A stretch of 64,000 bases of DNA from an uncultured Muribaculum sp. (GCF_910583865.1 NZ_CAJTYX010000007.1:1-64000), one strand, 5' to 3'. Positions 24,441-33,232 are shown, counted from the first letter of the stretch. Program-made: numbers and translations. Notes: generated from the letters alone by a model not told the origin.

Positions 24441-25805
24441 ATGACCCGTTTATTCCACCATATATTCGCCCTCTGCGCCATGGCCCTCGCCATGGCCGCA
24501 GTCCCCGCATGCACCATGATCCAGGACTCGGTCGACTACTGCCCCACGGGCCTCTATGTCCGCTTCGTCTACGACTACAACACCATGCGGGCCGACATGC
24601 TCAAGGACCATGTGGGCCACCTCCACCTCTACCTCTACGACGAGCAGGGCCACAAGGTAGCCGAGCGTGCCGTCTCCAACAACTCACTCGCCTCACCCCT
24701 CGCCCAGTACGGCTACGCCATCCACTTCGACCCCTCCGAGCTCCGACCCGGACGCTACCGCCTCCAGGCCCTCGCCATGCAGCGCGACTGGGACGAAGCC
24801 CTCTCGCGCACCGGCGCCAAGTACCGCCACGAGACCGCCATCAACCGTGGCGACGACATGCGCATCACCCTCGACCACGATGCCGACCCCATCCCCGGCA
24901 CAGCCCAGCACCTCGTCGACCACCGCTCCATGCCCCTCGACACCCTATGGCACACCCTCAAGGTACAGAGCCACCTCCCCGACGACGGCCTCGACGTACC
25001 CCCGATGCACCGCACCGTCAAGCCATACTCGATCTACCCCATCGAGGAGCAGTACGTAACCGTCACCGACAACATGGCCACCTACGCCACCGTATCGCTC
25101 ATCCGCGACACCAAGCACCTCAACGTCACCCTCCGCCAGATCGACTTCCCCGACAACATATTCCACCAGCAATACGAGGTAACCATCGTCGACGACAACG
25201 CCACCCTTCTCCACGACAACGCCGTCGACGCCGCCTCCGACTCCCTCCGCTACACCCCCTACGCCGCATGGACATCACGCTTCACCCCCGACGGCGGTGT
25301 CGTAATCGACCCCACCGACCCCGATGCCCCCGCCCCCAACAGCAGCGCCTCCCCCCGTGGCGGAAGCTCCTCCCCCTCGATTGCCAACAGCAGTGCCGGA
25401 AGCGGCAGCTTCCGGTCGTCCGACCGGCCAACCACGGCTGCCCTTAATGCCACTAATTTCCCTAATGACCCTACCGTCCTTAGCGATGAAAACTCAACCT
25501 CCCGCACCGCCCACTACAACCTCATGTTCAACCGCCTCATCTACGACGACGACCCCCGCCGCTGCGCCGTCCTCCGCATACGCAACCGCAACTCCGGCAA
25601 GACCGTAGCAGCCATAAACCTCCCCTCATGGCTCGCCGAGGCACGCGCCGCCTACGAGCTTTACGGCTACTCCCCCCAGGAATTCCTCGACCGCGAGCAC
25701 GATTACCACCTCCAGTTCTTCCTCAAGGGCGACACCTGGGCCTACTGCGACATCCGCGTCAATGTCCTCTCCTGGGCCATCCGCAAACAGTTCGAAGAGC
25801 TATAG
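24441..25805 (+). CDS. FimB/Mfa2-family fimbrial anchor lipoprotein
   Basis: A 454-residue lipoprotein (AAVPACTMIQ, Cys24). DYCPTGLYVRFVYDYNT, then HLHLYLYDEQG, is the FimB/Mfa2 signature; these proteins anchor and terminate the fimbrial shaft. I start at the ATG at 24441 for the signal peptide. The C-terminal FFLKGDTWAYCDIRVNVLSW matches fimbrillin-type ends. Oddity: near residues 296-350 a low-complexity Ser/Ala/Gly stretch is encoded by the same palindrome (25396-25415) and repeat DNA that occur in neighbouring intergenic regions, as if repeats had inserted in frame. Third codon positions are almost all C or G. Confidence 0.82.
   Translation: MTRLFHHIFALCAMALAMAAVPACTMIQDSVDYCPTGLYVRFVYDYNTMRADMLKDHVGHLHLYLYDEQGHKVAERAVSNNSLASPLAQYGYAIHFDPSELRPGRYRLQALAMQRDWDEALSRTGAKYRHETAINRGDDMRITLDHDADPIPGTAQHLVDHRSMPLDTLWHTLKVQSHLPDDGLDVPPMHRTVKPYSIYPIEEQYVTVTDNMATYATVSLIRDTKHLNVTLRQIDFPDNIFHQQYEVTIVDDNATLLHDNAVDAASDSLRYTPYAAWTSRFTPDGGVVIDPTDPDAPAPNSSASPRGGSSSPSIANSSAGSGSFRSSDRPTTAALNATNFPNDPTVLSDENSTSRTAHYNLMFNRLIYDDDPRRCAVLRIRNRNSGKTVAAINLPSWLAEARAAYELYGYSPQEFLDREHDYHLQFFLKGDTWAYCDIRVNVLSWAIRKQFEEL
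25386..25421. repeat. Palindromic element copy inside the anchor gene
   Basis: The core CCGGAAGCGGCAGCTTCCGG (25396-25415) has perfect 8-bp arms around GGCA. It is read in frame as AGSGSFR. A 36-nt context starting aacagc is shared with the copies at 25824 and 26304. Confidence 0.85.
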
Positions 25806-25826
25806 CCCCGCACCCGCCGCCCAAAC

Positions 25827-25860
25827 AGCCGTTCCGGAAGCGGCAGCTTCCGGAACGGCT
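25827..25860. repeat. Palindromic element copy, intergenic, 15-bp perfect arms
   Basis: AGCCGTTCCGGAAGC (25827-25841), loop GGCA, then the exact complement (25846-25860). It lies 21 nt after the anchor gene stop codon. It shares its 20-bp core with the two coding copies and could also serve as a terminator. Confidence 0.85.
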
Positions 25861-25924
25861 GCCAAGAGATTCCCTTTCCGGCTGCCAAGAAATCCCTCCC
25901 CCGGTCGCCAAGAGATCCCTCCTT
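25856..25924. repeat. Three 23-bp tandem repeats after the palindrome
   Basis: Units starting at 25856, 25879 and 25902 share CGGCTGCCAAGAGATTCCCT with small changes. The first unit overlaps the right arm of the palindrome. Confidence 0.75.
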
Positions 25925-25956
25925 CTGCTCACCCGGTTTCCTCTCATCCCCGGCTT

Positions 25957-26000
25957 TTCCCTAATCTCCCTAAAGTCCCTAATCTCTTTAATGTCCCTAT
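25957..26000. repeat. CCCTAATCT / CCCTAAAGT repeat tract
   Basis: Units ccctaatct, ccctaaagt, ccctaatct, ctttaatgt and ccctat lie just before the start of the next fimbrial gene. Same family as the tract at 24255-24357. Confidence 0.65.
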
Positions 26001-26036
26001 ACCCCATCTCCCCTCTCTCCGTCACCGCCATAATTA

Positions 26037-28172
26037 ATGAAGCCCATATATAAGCTCATATTACCTCTGCTGATGATGCTGCCATTCATGGCCGCATGCT
26101 CATCCGACCCCATCCTCCCGGAGCCGGACGCACCCGCTGCGCCCACCATCCCCGACGGGCCGATCGAGCTGGGCTTTGTCATATCCCTCGGCGACGACAC
26201 CCCCGCCTCCCCCCGCTCAGGCTATACCTCCTCCCGTAGCTCTCTGTCAGACCCGTCCGACCTGTCCGACGCCTCTTCGTTTGCCTCCCCCGCCTCGCCT
26301 GCAAACAGCCGTGCCGGAAGCGGCAGCTTCCGGCCCTCCCGCGCCCCCTCCACCCCCGAAGGCGGCTACGACCCCGGCTCCGGCTACGAAAACTTCATCG
26401 ACATCGACGCCCGCGACTTCGCCCTCTACATCTTCACCTCAGGCACCACCACCGACACCGAAGCCACCCCCGCCGGCTCCGACTCCCGCCTCGTGGCCCG
26501 CGCCGAGATTACCGAGCTGACCCCCATCTCCCCCGATGCCAACGGTTCCGCCAAGCGCTACACCTGCAAGTTCCGCCTCGAAAACCCCGCCGCCATCTTC
26601 GACGCCACCGGCCGCGCATCCTTCCGCCTCGTAATGCTCGCTAACTGGCGCGCATGGGCCGCTCCCGCCCCCGACGGTAGCGCCCCCATCTTGGCTGCCG
26701 ACTACCCCGCCGACCTCCCCGTCTCCACCCCCGGAGTTCCCGGCTCCGGCGCCACCATCGACGACCTCTACGCCGCCACAGCCTCCACCCGCGCATATCC
26801 CGACCCAGTCGGCCCCTCCATCACCCGCGACACCCGCATCCCCCTCTTCGGCGTCCAGGCCTACACCTCCGTCAATCTCGTCGCCAACGGCCTCACCGAC
26901 CTCCCCTCCACCCTCCACCTCCTCCGCGCCTTCGCCAAAATCGAAGTCGCCGCAGCCCCCTCCCACGGCTACGAATCCGAGAAGATAAAGTCGGTCACCC
27001 TCAGATACTGCCACACTACATTCTCGGCGATGCCCTCGCGCGTCTACGACCGTGCCCATTACGTCCGCGATTCCCACACCCTCGATTACGTCGACCATGT
27101 ATCCATACCTCACAGCGTTGCCGGAGGTTTTGAACTCCCCCTTCAGCACACCCCCACTCCCCACTTCACCGCCAATCCCTCCCTCGACACCGACGGCAAC
27201 GGCTCATGGATAATCTACGTCCCCGAGTACGACAACACATCTTCTGATGCGACATCCAACTGGCTTGATGTCACTTTCGGTGACAATAAGACCTACAAAG
27301 TTTATTTCAAGAACTACGGCCAACTCGCCGGAGTCGAAAAAGACCAACCCTTCGACCTGCGACGCAACAACTGGTACATATACACCCTCCGCCGCCGCGA
27401 CCTTGAACTCGATGTCGAAATCGACGTACAGCCCTACGCCTCAGCCTCCATGGAGGTCGGCGTCGGCCTCCTCGTCGACGAGATGGGCGATCTCATGATC
27501 TACATGGAGGAAGATCCCGCCACCGGTGAGCTTCGTCTCCCCTCCTACTTCGAGGAGTATCTCAAACTTAAAGGCGATAGATGGACGGCATTCCAGGCGC
27601 TCCCCGCCATCCACGACGAGATGGGCGACTACTACGCCATCCATCGCGGCTCCGACGGTTCTATGGAGAATGCCGAAATCTGGCTGAAGGACCGAGATGG
27701 CGCGCAGGTGCTCTCCGACTTCGATGGCAAGGAGCGCTGGGACACCCGCCACGTGAAGAGATATGAGGGCCTATCTACCTTTGACTATATAAAGGACCGC
27801 GACGGCGAGCGCCAGCAGCAGCTCCATTCAGACCACTCCTCTATAATCTACGACACCGACTACGGTCTGCTCTACAAGCTCTATACCCCCGATGGTTCAA
27901 TAAAGCGTTTCAAAATAGAGTCGTGGGAAGGCAGTTGGTCGTGGGATAAGACAAAAGATGAAGCAGTACATGTGCCCGGCGCATTCTATGTCGATATCGG
28001 AGAAGAGACCGACCAGGATGGAAAACAATACTACCTGTTCCGCAAGTTCGACAAGGATGGCAATCAGACGCGCACCGTCGTGAGAGTCGATAAGGAGACC
28101 GGCACCAAGACTGAGGTCGACCGTAACCCCACCAAATTCGTGAGCCGGAAATCGGTTGAAAACCAACCATAA
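26037..28172 (+). CDS. Minor fimbrial lipoprotein (Mfa-like)
   Basis: A 711-residue lipoprotein (FMAACSSDPI, Cys21). The fimbrillin pattern is weaker but visible: PIELGFVISLGDDTP near the N-terminus, and RRNNWYIYTLRRRDLELDVE then VQPYASASMEVGVG further on. The last 230 residues form a separate acidic region I do not recognise. Near residues 70-100 a low-complexity insert (SDPSDLSDASS, AGSGSFRPS) is encoded by three GTCCGACNN units (26246-26272) and a palindrome (26314-26333). DNA is very C-rich up to about 27240 and then changes abruptly. Probably a shaft-accessory or tip-proximal subunit. Confidence 0.65.
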   Translation: MKPIYKLILPLLMMLPFMAACSSDPILPEPDAPAAPTIPDGPIELGFVISLGDDTPASPRSGYTSSRSSLSDPSDLSDASSFASPASPANSRAGSGSFRPSRAPSTPEGGYDPGSGYENFIDIDARDFALYIFTSGTTTDTEATPAGSDSRLVARAEITELTPISPDANGSAKRYTCKFRLENPAAIFDATGRASFRLVMLANWRAWAAPAPDGSAPILAADYPADLPVSTPGVPGSGATIDDLYAATASTRAYPDPVGPSITRDTRIPLFGVQAYTSVNLVANGLTDLPSTLHLLRAFAKIEVAAAPSHGYESEKIKSVTLRYCHTTFSAMPSRVYDRAHYVRDSHTLDYVDHVSIPHSVAGGFELPLQHTPTPHFTANPSLDTDGNGSWIIYVPEYDNTSSDATSNWLDVTFGDNKTYKVYFKNYGQLAGVEKDQPFDLRRNNWYIYTLRRRDLELDVEIDVQPYASASMEVGVGLLVDEMGDLMIYMEEDPATGELRLPSYFEEYLKLKGDRWTAFQALPAIHDEMGDYYAIHRGSDGSMENAEIWLKDRDGAQVLSDFDGKERWDTRHVKRYEGLSTFDYIKDRDGERQQQLHSDHSSIIYDTDYGLLYKLYTPDGSIKRFKIESWEGSWSWDKTKDEAVHVPGAFYVDIGEETDQDGKQYYLFRKFDKDGNQTRTVVRVDKETGTKTEVDRNPTKFVSRKSVENQP
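26246..26339. repeat. GTCCGACNN units plus palindromic element inside a fimbrial gene
   Basis: gtcagaccc, gtccgacct and gtccgacgc (26246-26272) are read in frame as SDPSDLSDA. Downstream, the 36-nt element at 26304-26339 has the same 20-bp palindromic core (26314-26333) as the copy in the anchor gene, in the same frame. Confidence 0.85.
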
Positions 28173-28190
28173 CCCCCTTCAACCCTGTAA

Positions 28191-31100
28191 ATGACAATGC
28201 AACGATATAACAGACTATTACATACTTTCCTCGTGTCGGTGCTGTTGGCGCTCGGCATGACCGCCTGTGTCGATGACGACCTCATATTCCGGCAGGGTGG
28301 GGAATACCCCCACGGCGAAGCCGTGGTCAACATCGAGGCCGCTTTCTCCCCCTTCTCCGCAGCCGCCATGGGCAGCCGCGCCTATGAGTATGCACCTACA
28401 AATGGTTACACTACTGCCGGCAATCTTATGGGTGATATATCCGATGTCGCTCTCTTGATATACGATAAAGATGGCAATCTACTGAAGGATGATGGTCTTA
28501 TCAATCTCACAGACTATGTTATCAAAGATGAGCCGCGAGTTGAGGGCGATGCCGGTAAGGATGATAATGTCAACAGACCGCTTGGCGAGCCTTCTACAAA
28601 ATGTCTCACAAAGAAAGGCCTCAAGCTTTTCTTTGGTGAATACTATCTCATAGCCGTGGCCAACATGGGTCAATATACCAAGAATGGAGATAAGCTGACG
28701 ATTGCCAAATCCACCTATCAGACTTTCTCCGAGATGGATGTCGAGGACTATAATACCCTTCATAAGCTGCGCCGCATGCGCCGACAATGGGCTGCTTCAA
28801 ATATCAACAACAACCGTGAGATGTGCGGCTATTTTGCGGTAAAGGGTGAGGACTCTTCTCCTACCGCTTCCTCCGACTTTCAGACTGTCGTTGTCAATGA
28901 GTCGGGGATGACTTTGCGAACATGGTTGCGTCGTCTCGCCTCGAAGGTTACCGTTGATTTCGACGGCACAGGCCTGCGCGAGAATGTTAAAGTTTATATC
29001 AGGAATGTTACTATCCATGACATTGCAACATCCTGTACCCTTGGCTTCGGCAAGCATAAGGATAATGATATTGATCCGTGGATTGACTATAATAATCATG
29101 TCGGCAGTGATGATGACGCTGCCGATGGCTCCCACTCGACCATGGGCGACCACACGCATTCTACCGGAGGTGACAATACTTCCCATGCAATCAACTTCTT
29201 TAACATGTACGACAAAACTGCCGTCGCCGGCAATGGTGGTGATGCCGAGACCAATCATGAGAAATGGCCTCGCATAGCCAAAGGTTCGCCGTACATTTAT
29301 ATGGATCCGAAAGCTGATGTCAAGGAGCGGCGCGACCTGCATGCCCTTGATGCCCCGGCGCTGTTCTTTTACGAGAACATGCAGGGAGACCTTCCCGACG
29401 GAAAGACCAAAGGCCCGATGCTCGACATAAGCTCCGGCGGCGCTACGGATAATGGCGACAAGGACGGCATGGAATATGGAACATACATCGAGGTATCCGC
29501 CTATTATGAGTCGGAAGCATCAGGCAACATATCCAACGGCCCGATAAAGTATCGCTTCATGCTCGGCAAGGACGCCATACGCAACTGCGATGCCGAGCGC
29601 AACTACCATTACAAGGTCACCCTCAAATTCAACGGCAACGCCAACGATGTCTCCTGGCACATCGACTACGTGGAGGAACCCGATTCATGGGACGTCCCCC
29701 AGCCCTGGTACGTCTCCTACCTCTACAACCACCAGTCCACCATCCCTTTCAAATACACTCCTAAGGAGGGTTATGAAGTGGTATACTTCGAAGCCGAGAT
29801 TACCAAAAATCCGTGGGAACCTGATAAAGACGAAGGTATACCTCTCCCGCCTGATAACGACCAAGCTATAGCAGCAGATGAGAACAAACAGATAGGAAAT
29901 GGTTTTCTGTCGCTACGTCAGACTACTTCACTGATTATCACTCCTAAGGATTGTGGTGTGAACGCATGGACAGGATATGATAATGCTGCTGAGGCTAAGC
30001 GTGATACTTCCATACATATGAATAATCAATATTTTCTTGGGATATCAGATGGAAGTGGCGGCTTGAATCGAGCGAAACGTAGATTTAATGTTTCCAAGGA
30101 TGCCCAATGGAATGATTCTAAGGATGATTATGTCAGTAGGCCTAAAGAGGAATTCTCTTACCAGCGAAACGAGCGGAATCAGAGTGTTTCTCTTGATATG
30201 CCTTTGTTTACCCGTGCAAAAACATTGATAAAACAGACGGGTTATTCGGGGAATAATCCCTATGTAGGTTATACTCGTACTGCAACAATTAAAGTTACTC
30301 CGTTTGTCCGTAAAAAAAACACTACAGATAAGCCTGCTGCTGCTACTCCCAGAGATATTCAGGTGGAGCAGGTGCGTCGTATAGTAAATCCTAAAGGCGT
30401 ATACCGTCGTTCCGGCAATAATCAAGATTTTGCCGTTCATCTCTTGGAATTGCCCGGTGACTTGTCGACTACTTTCCGCGACTTTACTTCCGATGGTCCA
30501 TGGATGGCCGAAATTCTTGGTGACAAGAATTTTATCACTCTTGACGGCAAGCAGACCGTTACCGGCTCCACCGGCTCATCCATCGCTTTTAATATCCGGT
30601 TTAACAAGCTTAATTCCGCAGATGAAACTGTACGAAATGCAGTGGTGCGCGTGCGTTACAATAGCTATACGTGCACGCACCTGATATTTGTGCGCCAAGG
30701 GTATAACCCTCAGGCTATATCCAAGAACGCCAAAGACTTCGACCATAAAGGTGGAACCGCTACTGCTGTTAAGTGGCGAACATTTAATCGTATTGCGGCA
30801 CGGCTTGATGCGAAGGATCCGCGAGACGAAGGCTCCTTATTCAAACATGGTAATGTATGGAATGCGATTGATTCCTACAATAACTGTTATAAGGATATGG
30901 CGGCAGACGGTAAACGTGATGGGATGGGCATATACACTGCGCCATCGTTGTCTGAATTTACTTCTGATGTTGCGTCGAATGGTAAGTATAAGCTCACAGA
31001 AGGTGATGGACGGTTGTCTGATTCTGAAAAGGATTGGACTTCATTCAACAAAAATAATAGCGGTTTCACCTCTACTGATCCCGATTGGAGCAGTATGGCT

Positions 31101-31715
31101 ACCATGCGTCATTTTGAACAGCTTTATGCCACCAATAACATCCAATTTGGATTTGGTGTGCTTTATGCCGACGGTGCAACTTCAACACAGTGGGATATCA
31201 GTTCTGCTTACGGATATTATCGTCGAGATCCCGAAAATACCGGGCCTGTGGGTCCGGATCCCGATTTCCAGACTGACAGTCCCAAGGGCATGAGAGGTAT
31301 GTTTGCTTATTATTACGATGAAACTGATCCTGGCAATGAATGCACTGGAAATAGTGTTTTCTTTCCTATAGGTCGCTCTGGGTATGGACATCGTAAGGAT
31401 ATGAGGGAGGCTGAAGGTAACACCAAAAAAGGAGTACTCCGATATAGCTGTGCAGGATATGAGAATCGTGGTTGGCTCTTCAATAAGACTGCACCATTGT
31501 TTTCCGCGCTTTATTATCGCCCCGGTGCGGTATATTATGCCAAAGATGCTGCTACAGATAATTTCCTTGATTGGACCGGTGCTGTCGGAAATTCAGGCGC
31601 TGATGGAAAGGCGATTGGCATGGATATAAACTATTTCTCGTTTGATGTCAATATGATTGGAGCAGTTAACGTTGCCGAAGGCGAGGATGCCTGCATGGTT
31701 CGCTTCGTCGAATAA
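28191..31715 (+). CDS. Large fimbrial tip-type lipoprotein
   Basis: A 1174-residue lipoprotein (LGMTACVDDD, Cys26; a start at the second ATG, 28197, is equally possible). The N-terminal third is fimbrillin-like (AVVNIEAAFSPF, DVALLIYDKDGNLLKDDG, YYLIAVANMG). A central domain has immunoglobulin-like segments (VRVRYNSYTCTHLIFVRQGY), and a C-terminal domain of about 300 residues (ATMRHFEQLYATNNIQFGFG, RGMFAYYYDETDPGNECTG, ending FDVNMIGAVNVAEGEDACMV) resembles the large C-terminal modules of Bacteroidales tip proteins, possibly the DUF4906 group. By size and last position it is the likely tip adhesin. Composition is lower in GC than the two genes before it. Confidence 0.65.
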   Translation: MTMQRYNRLLHTFLVSVLLALGMTACVDDDLIFRQGGEYPHGEAVVNIEAAFSPFSAAAMGSRAYEYAPTNGYTTAGNLMGDISDVALLIYDKDGNLLKDDGLINLTDYVIKDEPRVEGDAGKDDNVNRPLGEPSTKCLTKKGLKLFFGEYYLIAVANMGQYTKNGDKLTIAKSTYQTFSEMDVEDYNTLHKLRRMRRQWAASNINNNREMCGYFAVKGEDSSPTASSDFQTVVVNESGMTLRTWLRRLASKVTVDFDGTGLRENVKVYIRNVTIHDIATSCTLGFGKHKDNDIDPWIDYNNHVGSDDDAADGSHSTMGDHTHSTGGDNTSHAINFFNMYDKTAVAGNGGDAETNHEKWPRIAKGSPYIYMDPKADVKERRDLHALDAPALFFYENMQGDLPDGKTKGPMLDISSGGATDNGDKDGMEYGTYIEVSAYYESEASGNISNGPIKYRFMLGKDAIRNCDAERNYHYKVTLKFNGNANDVSWHIDYVEEPDSWDVPQPWYVSYLYNHQSTIPFKYTPKEGYEVVYFEAEITKNPWEPDKDEGIPLPPDNDQAIAADENKQIGNGFLSLRQTTSLIITPKDCGVNAWTGYDNAAEAKRDTSIHMNNQYFLGISDGSGGLNRAKRRFNVSKDAQWNDSKDDYVSRPKEEFSYQRNERNQSVSLDMPLFTRAKTLIKQTGYSGNNPYVGYTRTATIKVTPFVRKKNTTDKPAAATPRDIQVEQVRRIVNPKGVYRRSGNNQDFAVHLLELPGDLSTTFRDFTSDGPWMAEILGDKNFITLDGKQTVTGSTGSSIAFNIRFNKLNSADETVRNAVVRVRYNSYTCTHLIFVRQGYNPQAISKNAKDFDHKGGTATAVKWRTFNRIAARLDAKDPRDEGSLFKHGNVWNAIDSYNNCYKDMAADGKRDGMGIYTAPSLSEFTSDVASNGKYKLTEGDGRLSDSEKDWTSFNKNNSGFTSTDPDWSSMATMRHFEQLYATNNIQFGFGVLYADGATSTQWDISSAYGYYRRDPENTGPVGPDPDFQTDSPKGMRGMFAYYYDETDPGNECTGNSVFFPIGRSGYGHRKDMREAEGNTKKGVLRYSCAGYENRGWLFNKTAPLFSALYYRPGAVYYAKDAATDNFLDWTGAVGNSGADGKAIGMDINYFSFDVNMIGAVNVAEGEDACMVRFVE

Positions 31716-31809
31716 ACCCTCCCTCTCTTCCCTGTCTCCTCCCCGCACCCTCTGTGCTCTCCGTGCGTCATCCTTCTCCATTCGACATCCCATCCTTTTC
31801 CATACCCCT

Positions 31810-31833
31810 GCGGCTGCCCTCCCCGGCAGCCGC
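31810..31833 (+). terminator. Putative terminator of the fimbrial operon
   Basis: GCGGCTGCC (31810-31818) pairs with GGCAGCCGC (31825-31833) around a 6-nt loop, 95 nt after the tip gene stop codon. No strong T-run follows, so confidence is moderate. Confidence 0.4.
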
Positions 31834-31909
31834 TCCCATTTCCCCTCCGCCTCACCGTCCCCACCTCCCCGTAGGGATGTACCCCCGGTGCATCCGCCTG
31901 CCCGGGCTA

Positions 31910-32292
31910 CGCTGCGCTACACCCGGGACTAACCACAAACACCGCCACTCCGTGGCTTCCTGACTTCCATATCCCCTCTCTCCCCGCGCCGTCCCCTCCA
32001 CCCGTAGGGATGTACTCCGGTGCATGCGCCTACTGTATTACTTAAAAAATATTAAATAGTATTGGGTTCAAGGTATGAATATTAGGAATATATCGATGAT
32101 TTTCGTTATATCTGCAACACAATTACGCTCATGGCCACGCTTGTCCGATACAGCCGTACTAAGCCGCTAATTCTCGATAATGGGCAAGCCTACCCTTGAG
32201 CTTTTTATCCCCATACCCCATGAGTCTGGTTTTTGTGCATTCAGGAAGCCACGGAGTGGCGGTGTTTGTGGTTAACCCCTGGCGTAGCGCAG
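31910..32292. mobile_element. MITE-like element with ~50-bp terminal inverted repeats
   Basis: 31931-31963 and 32241-32273 are perfect 33-bp inverted copies (core AACCACAAACACCGCCACTC). The similarity continues outward imperfectly for about 20 nt on each side (GTAGCGCAG conserved). The 277-nt interior has no gene and is AT-richer in the middle. The structure fits a non-autonomous element or a repeat pair left by one. No transposase is present and I could not define target-site duplications. Confidence 0.45.
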
Positions 32293-32380
32293 TGCAGCCT
32301 GGGGAGATGGAGATGGTACAAGAGGGCTCCCGCCCGGGACGGGCATGCCGCAGCACAGGAACAAAATGAACTGCGTCCCG

Positions 32381-32677
32381 TCATATGCGCAGTCCCGTTT
32401 TTACGATGTCGGAATAAAGCGGATTATTGGCATCCTCTGTAAGTAACACCGGCTCAATCAGGTTGCTTATACCACGTCTCAGCTTCCACAACAAAGGTGT
32501 GTCCGTAAAATAATCATCGTTGAGGTGTTCTACGACTACGGCAATATCAATATCGCTGCTTGCACTATAATTACCCTTGCTGAACGAGCCATACAGGTAC
32601 AGCGCTTTTACGGGAAATCGGTCAGCCACGACGGCCTTGTAGCGTCGTGCTAATTTTATAGCTTCGTCTTTATCCAT
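32381..32677 (-). CDS. MNT-type nucleotidyltransferase antitoxin
   Basis: A 98-residue minimal nucleotidyltransferase. The signature GSFSKGNYSASSDIDIAVV gives the GSxxxG motif and the catalytic aspartates of the pol-beta fold. In HEPN/MNT pairs this partner modifies (AMPylates) and silences the HEPN ribonuclease. Its start overlaps the end of the HEPN gene by 22 nt, so translation is coupled. Confidence 0.85.
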   Translation of the reverse strand: MDKDEAIKLARRYKAVVADRFPVKALYLYGSFSKGNYSASSDIDIAVVVEHLNDDYFTDTPLLWKLRRGISNLIEPVLLTEDANNPLYSDIVKTGLRI

Positions 32678-33042
32678 AGTCTTAATTCGTCAGTCGAGTG
32701 AATCAGCTCTTTACAGCGCGCCGAATCAAGACTCTTCATCAGGCGCTCCTTATATGAAGGATAACGAGCTTCAATATTTAATGGTTCAAGCATGTCAATG
32801 AGATCCAACTGAGTCTCTGACATTTCTTTGTCGATTCCGGTCTTTTCCGCAAGACGCGATAAGGTATGTATCTTTAAAGGGGGTTCTTCTAATACTGTAC
32901 TCCAATATGCTTTAAGGAGTTTCTCGATTGTCTGATGACACATGAATCCCACATATAGATAACGCCCCGTATCAAGCATGGCATGGGCGGTGTCGAAGTC
33001 GTAATCAGACATTTCAATCCAATATAAGGCTTTATTGTTCAT
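32656..33042 (-). CDS. HEPN-domain protein, likely toxin of a HEPN/MNT pair
   Basis: A 128-residue helical protein of the HEPN family (MSDYDFDTAHAMLDTGRYLY, FMCHQTIEKLLKAY, the closing IEARYPSYKE). The common RX4-6H ribonuclease motif may be RCKELIH near the C-terminus, but its position is not typical, so activity is uncertain. Gene order HEPN then MNT with an overlap matches known type VII toxin-antitoxin pairs. Two candidate -7 boxes (minus TATCTTTG at 33090-33097 and 33142-33149) lie upstream. Confidence 0.8.
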   Translation of the reverse strand: MNNKALYWIEMSDYDFDTAHAMLDTGRYLYVGFMCHQTIEKLLKAYWSTVLEEPPLKIHTLSRLAEKTGIDKEMSETQLDLIDMLEPLNIEARYPSYKERLMKSLDSARCKELIHSTDELRLWIKTKL

Positions 33043-33089
33043 CCGGCAATTATTATGTTAACTGGAAAAATATACAGACAAGTCGAGTG

Positions 33090-33149
33090 CAAAGATAAAT
33101 TTATTTGAATTTACCGACATATTAGTATATAAGACGACACCCAAAGATA
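33090..33149 (-). promoter_or_regulatory. Tandem candidate promoters of the HEPN/MNT pair
   Basis: Two exact TATCTTTG boxes on the minus strand (33090-33097 and 33142-33149) face the HEPN gene. Neither has a clear TTG at the standard distance. Confidence 0.4.
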
Positions 33150-33232
33150 ATGAATATTTGGTATAATAGGAAATATTATATGAAAAATGTCCGGCGATAC
33201 TCCGTTTCCCCTCCCGATTATCCAAACCGATC

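Larger units (their letters stand above)
31716..32380. other. Gene-free region with MITE-like inverted repeat
   Basis: This 665-nt region holds a GC hairpin (31810-31833), two copies of a GTAGGGATGTAC..CCGGTGCAT motif (31871 and 32007), and a pair of long inverted repeats (31910-31963 and 32241-32292). Short open frames in it look non-coding. It separates the fimbrial operon from the accessory genes. Confidence 0.6.

Noticed and set aside
32159..32356. Small minus-strand open frame in the MITE-like region
   Set aside because: Its frame runs through one arm of the inverted repeat and the other arm is not kept in a matching frame; no start context or domain.
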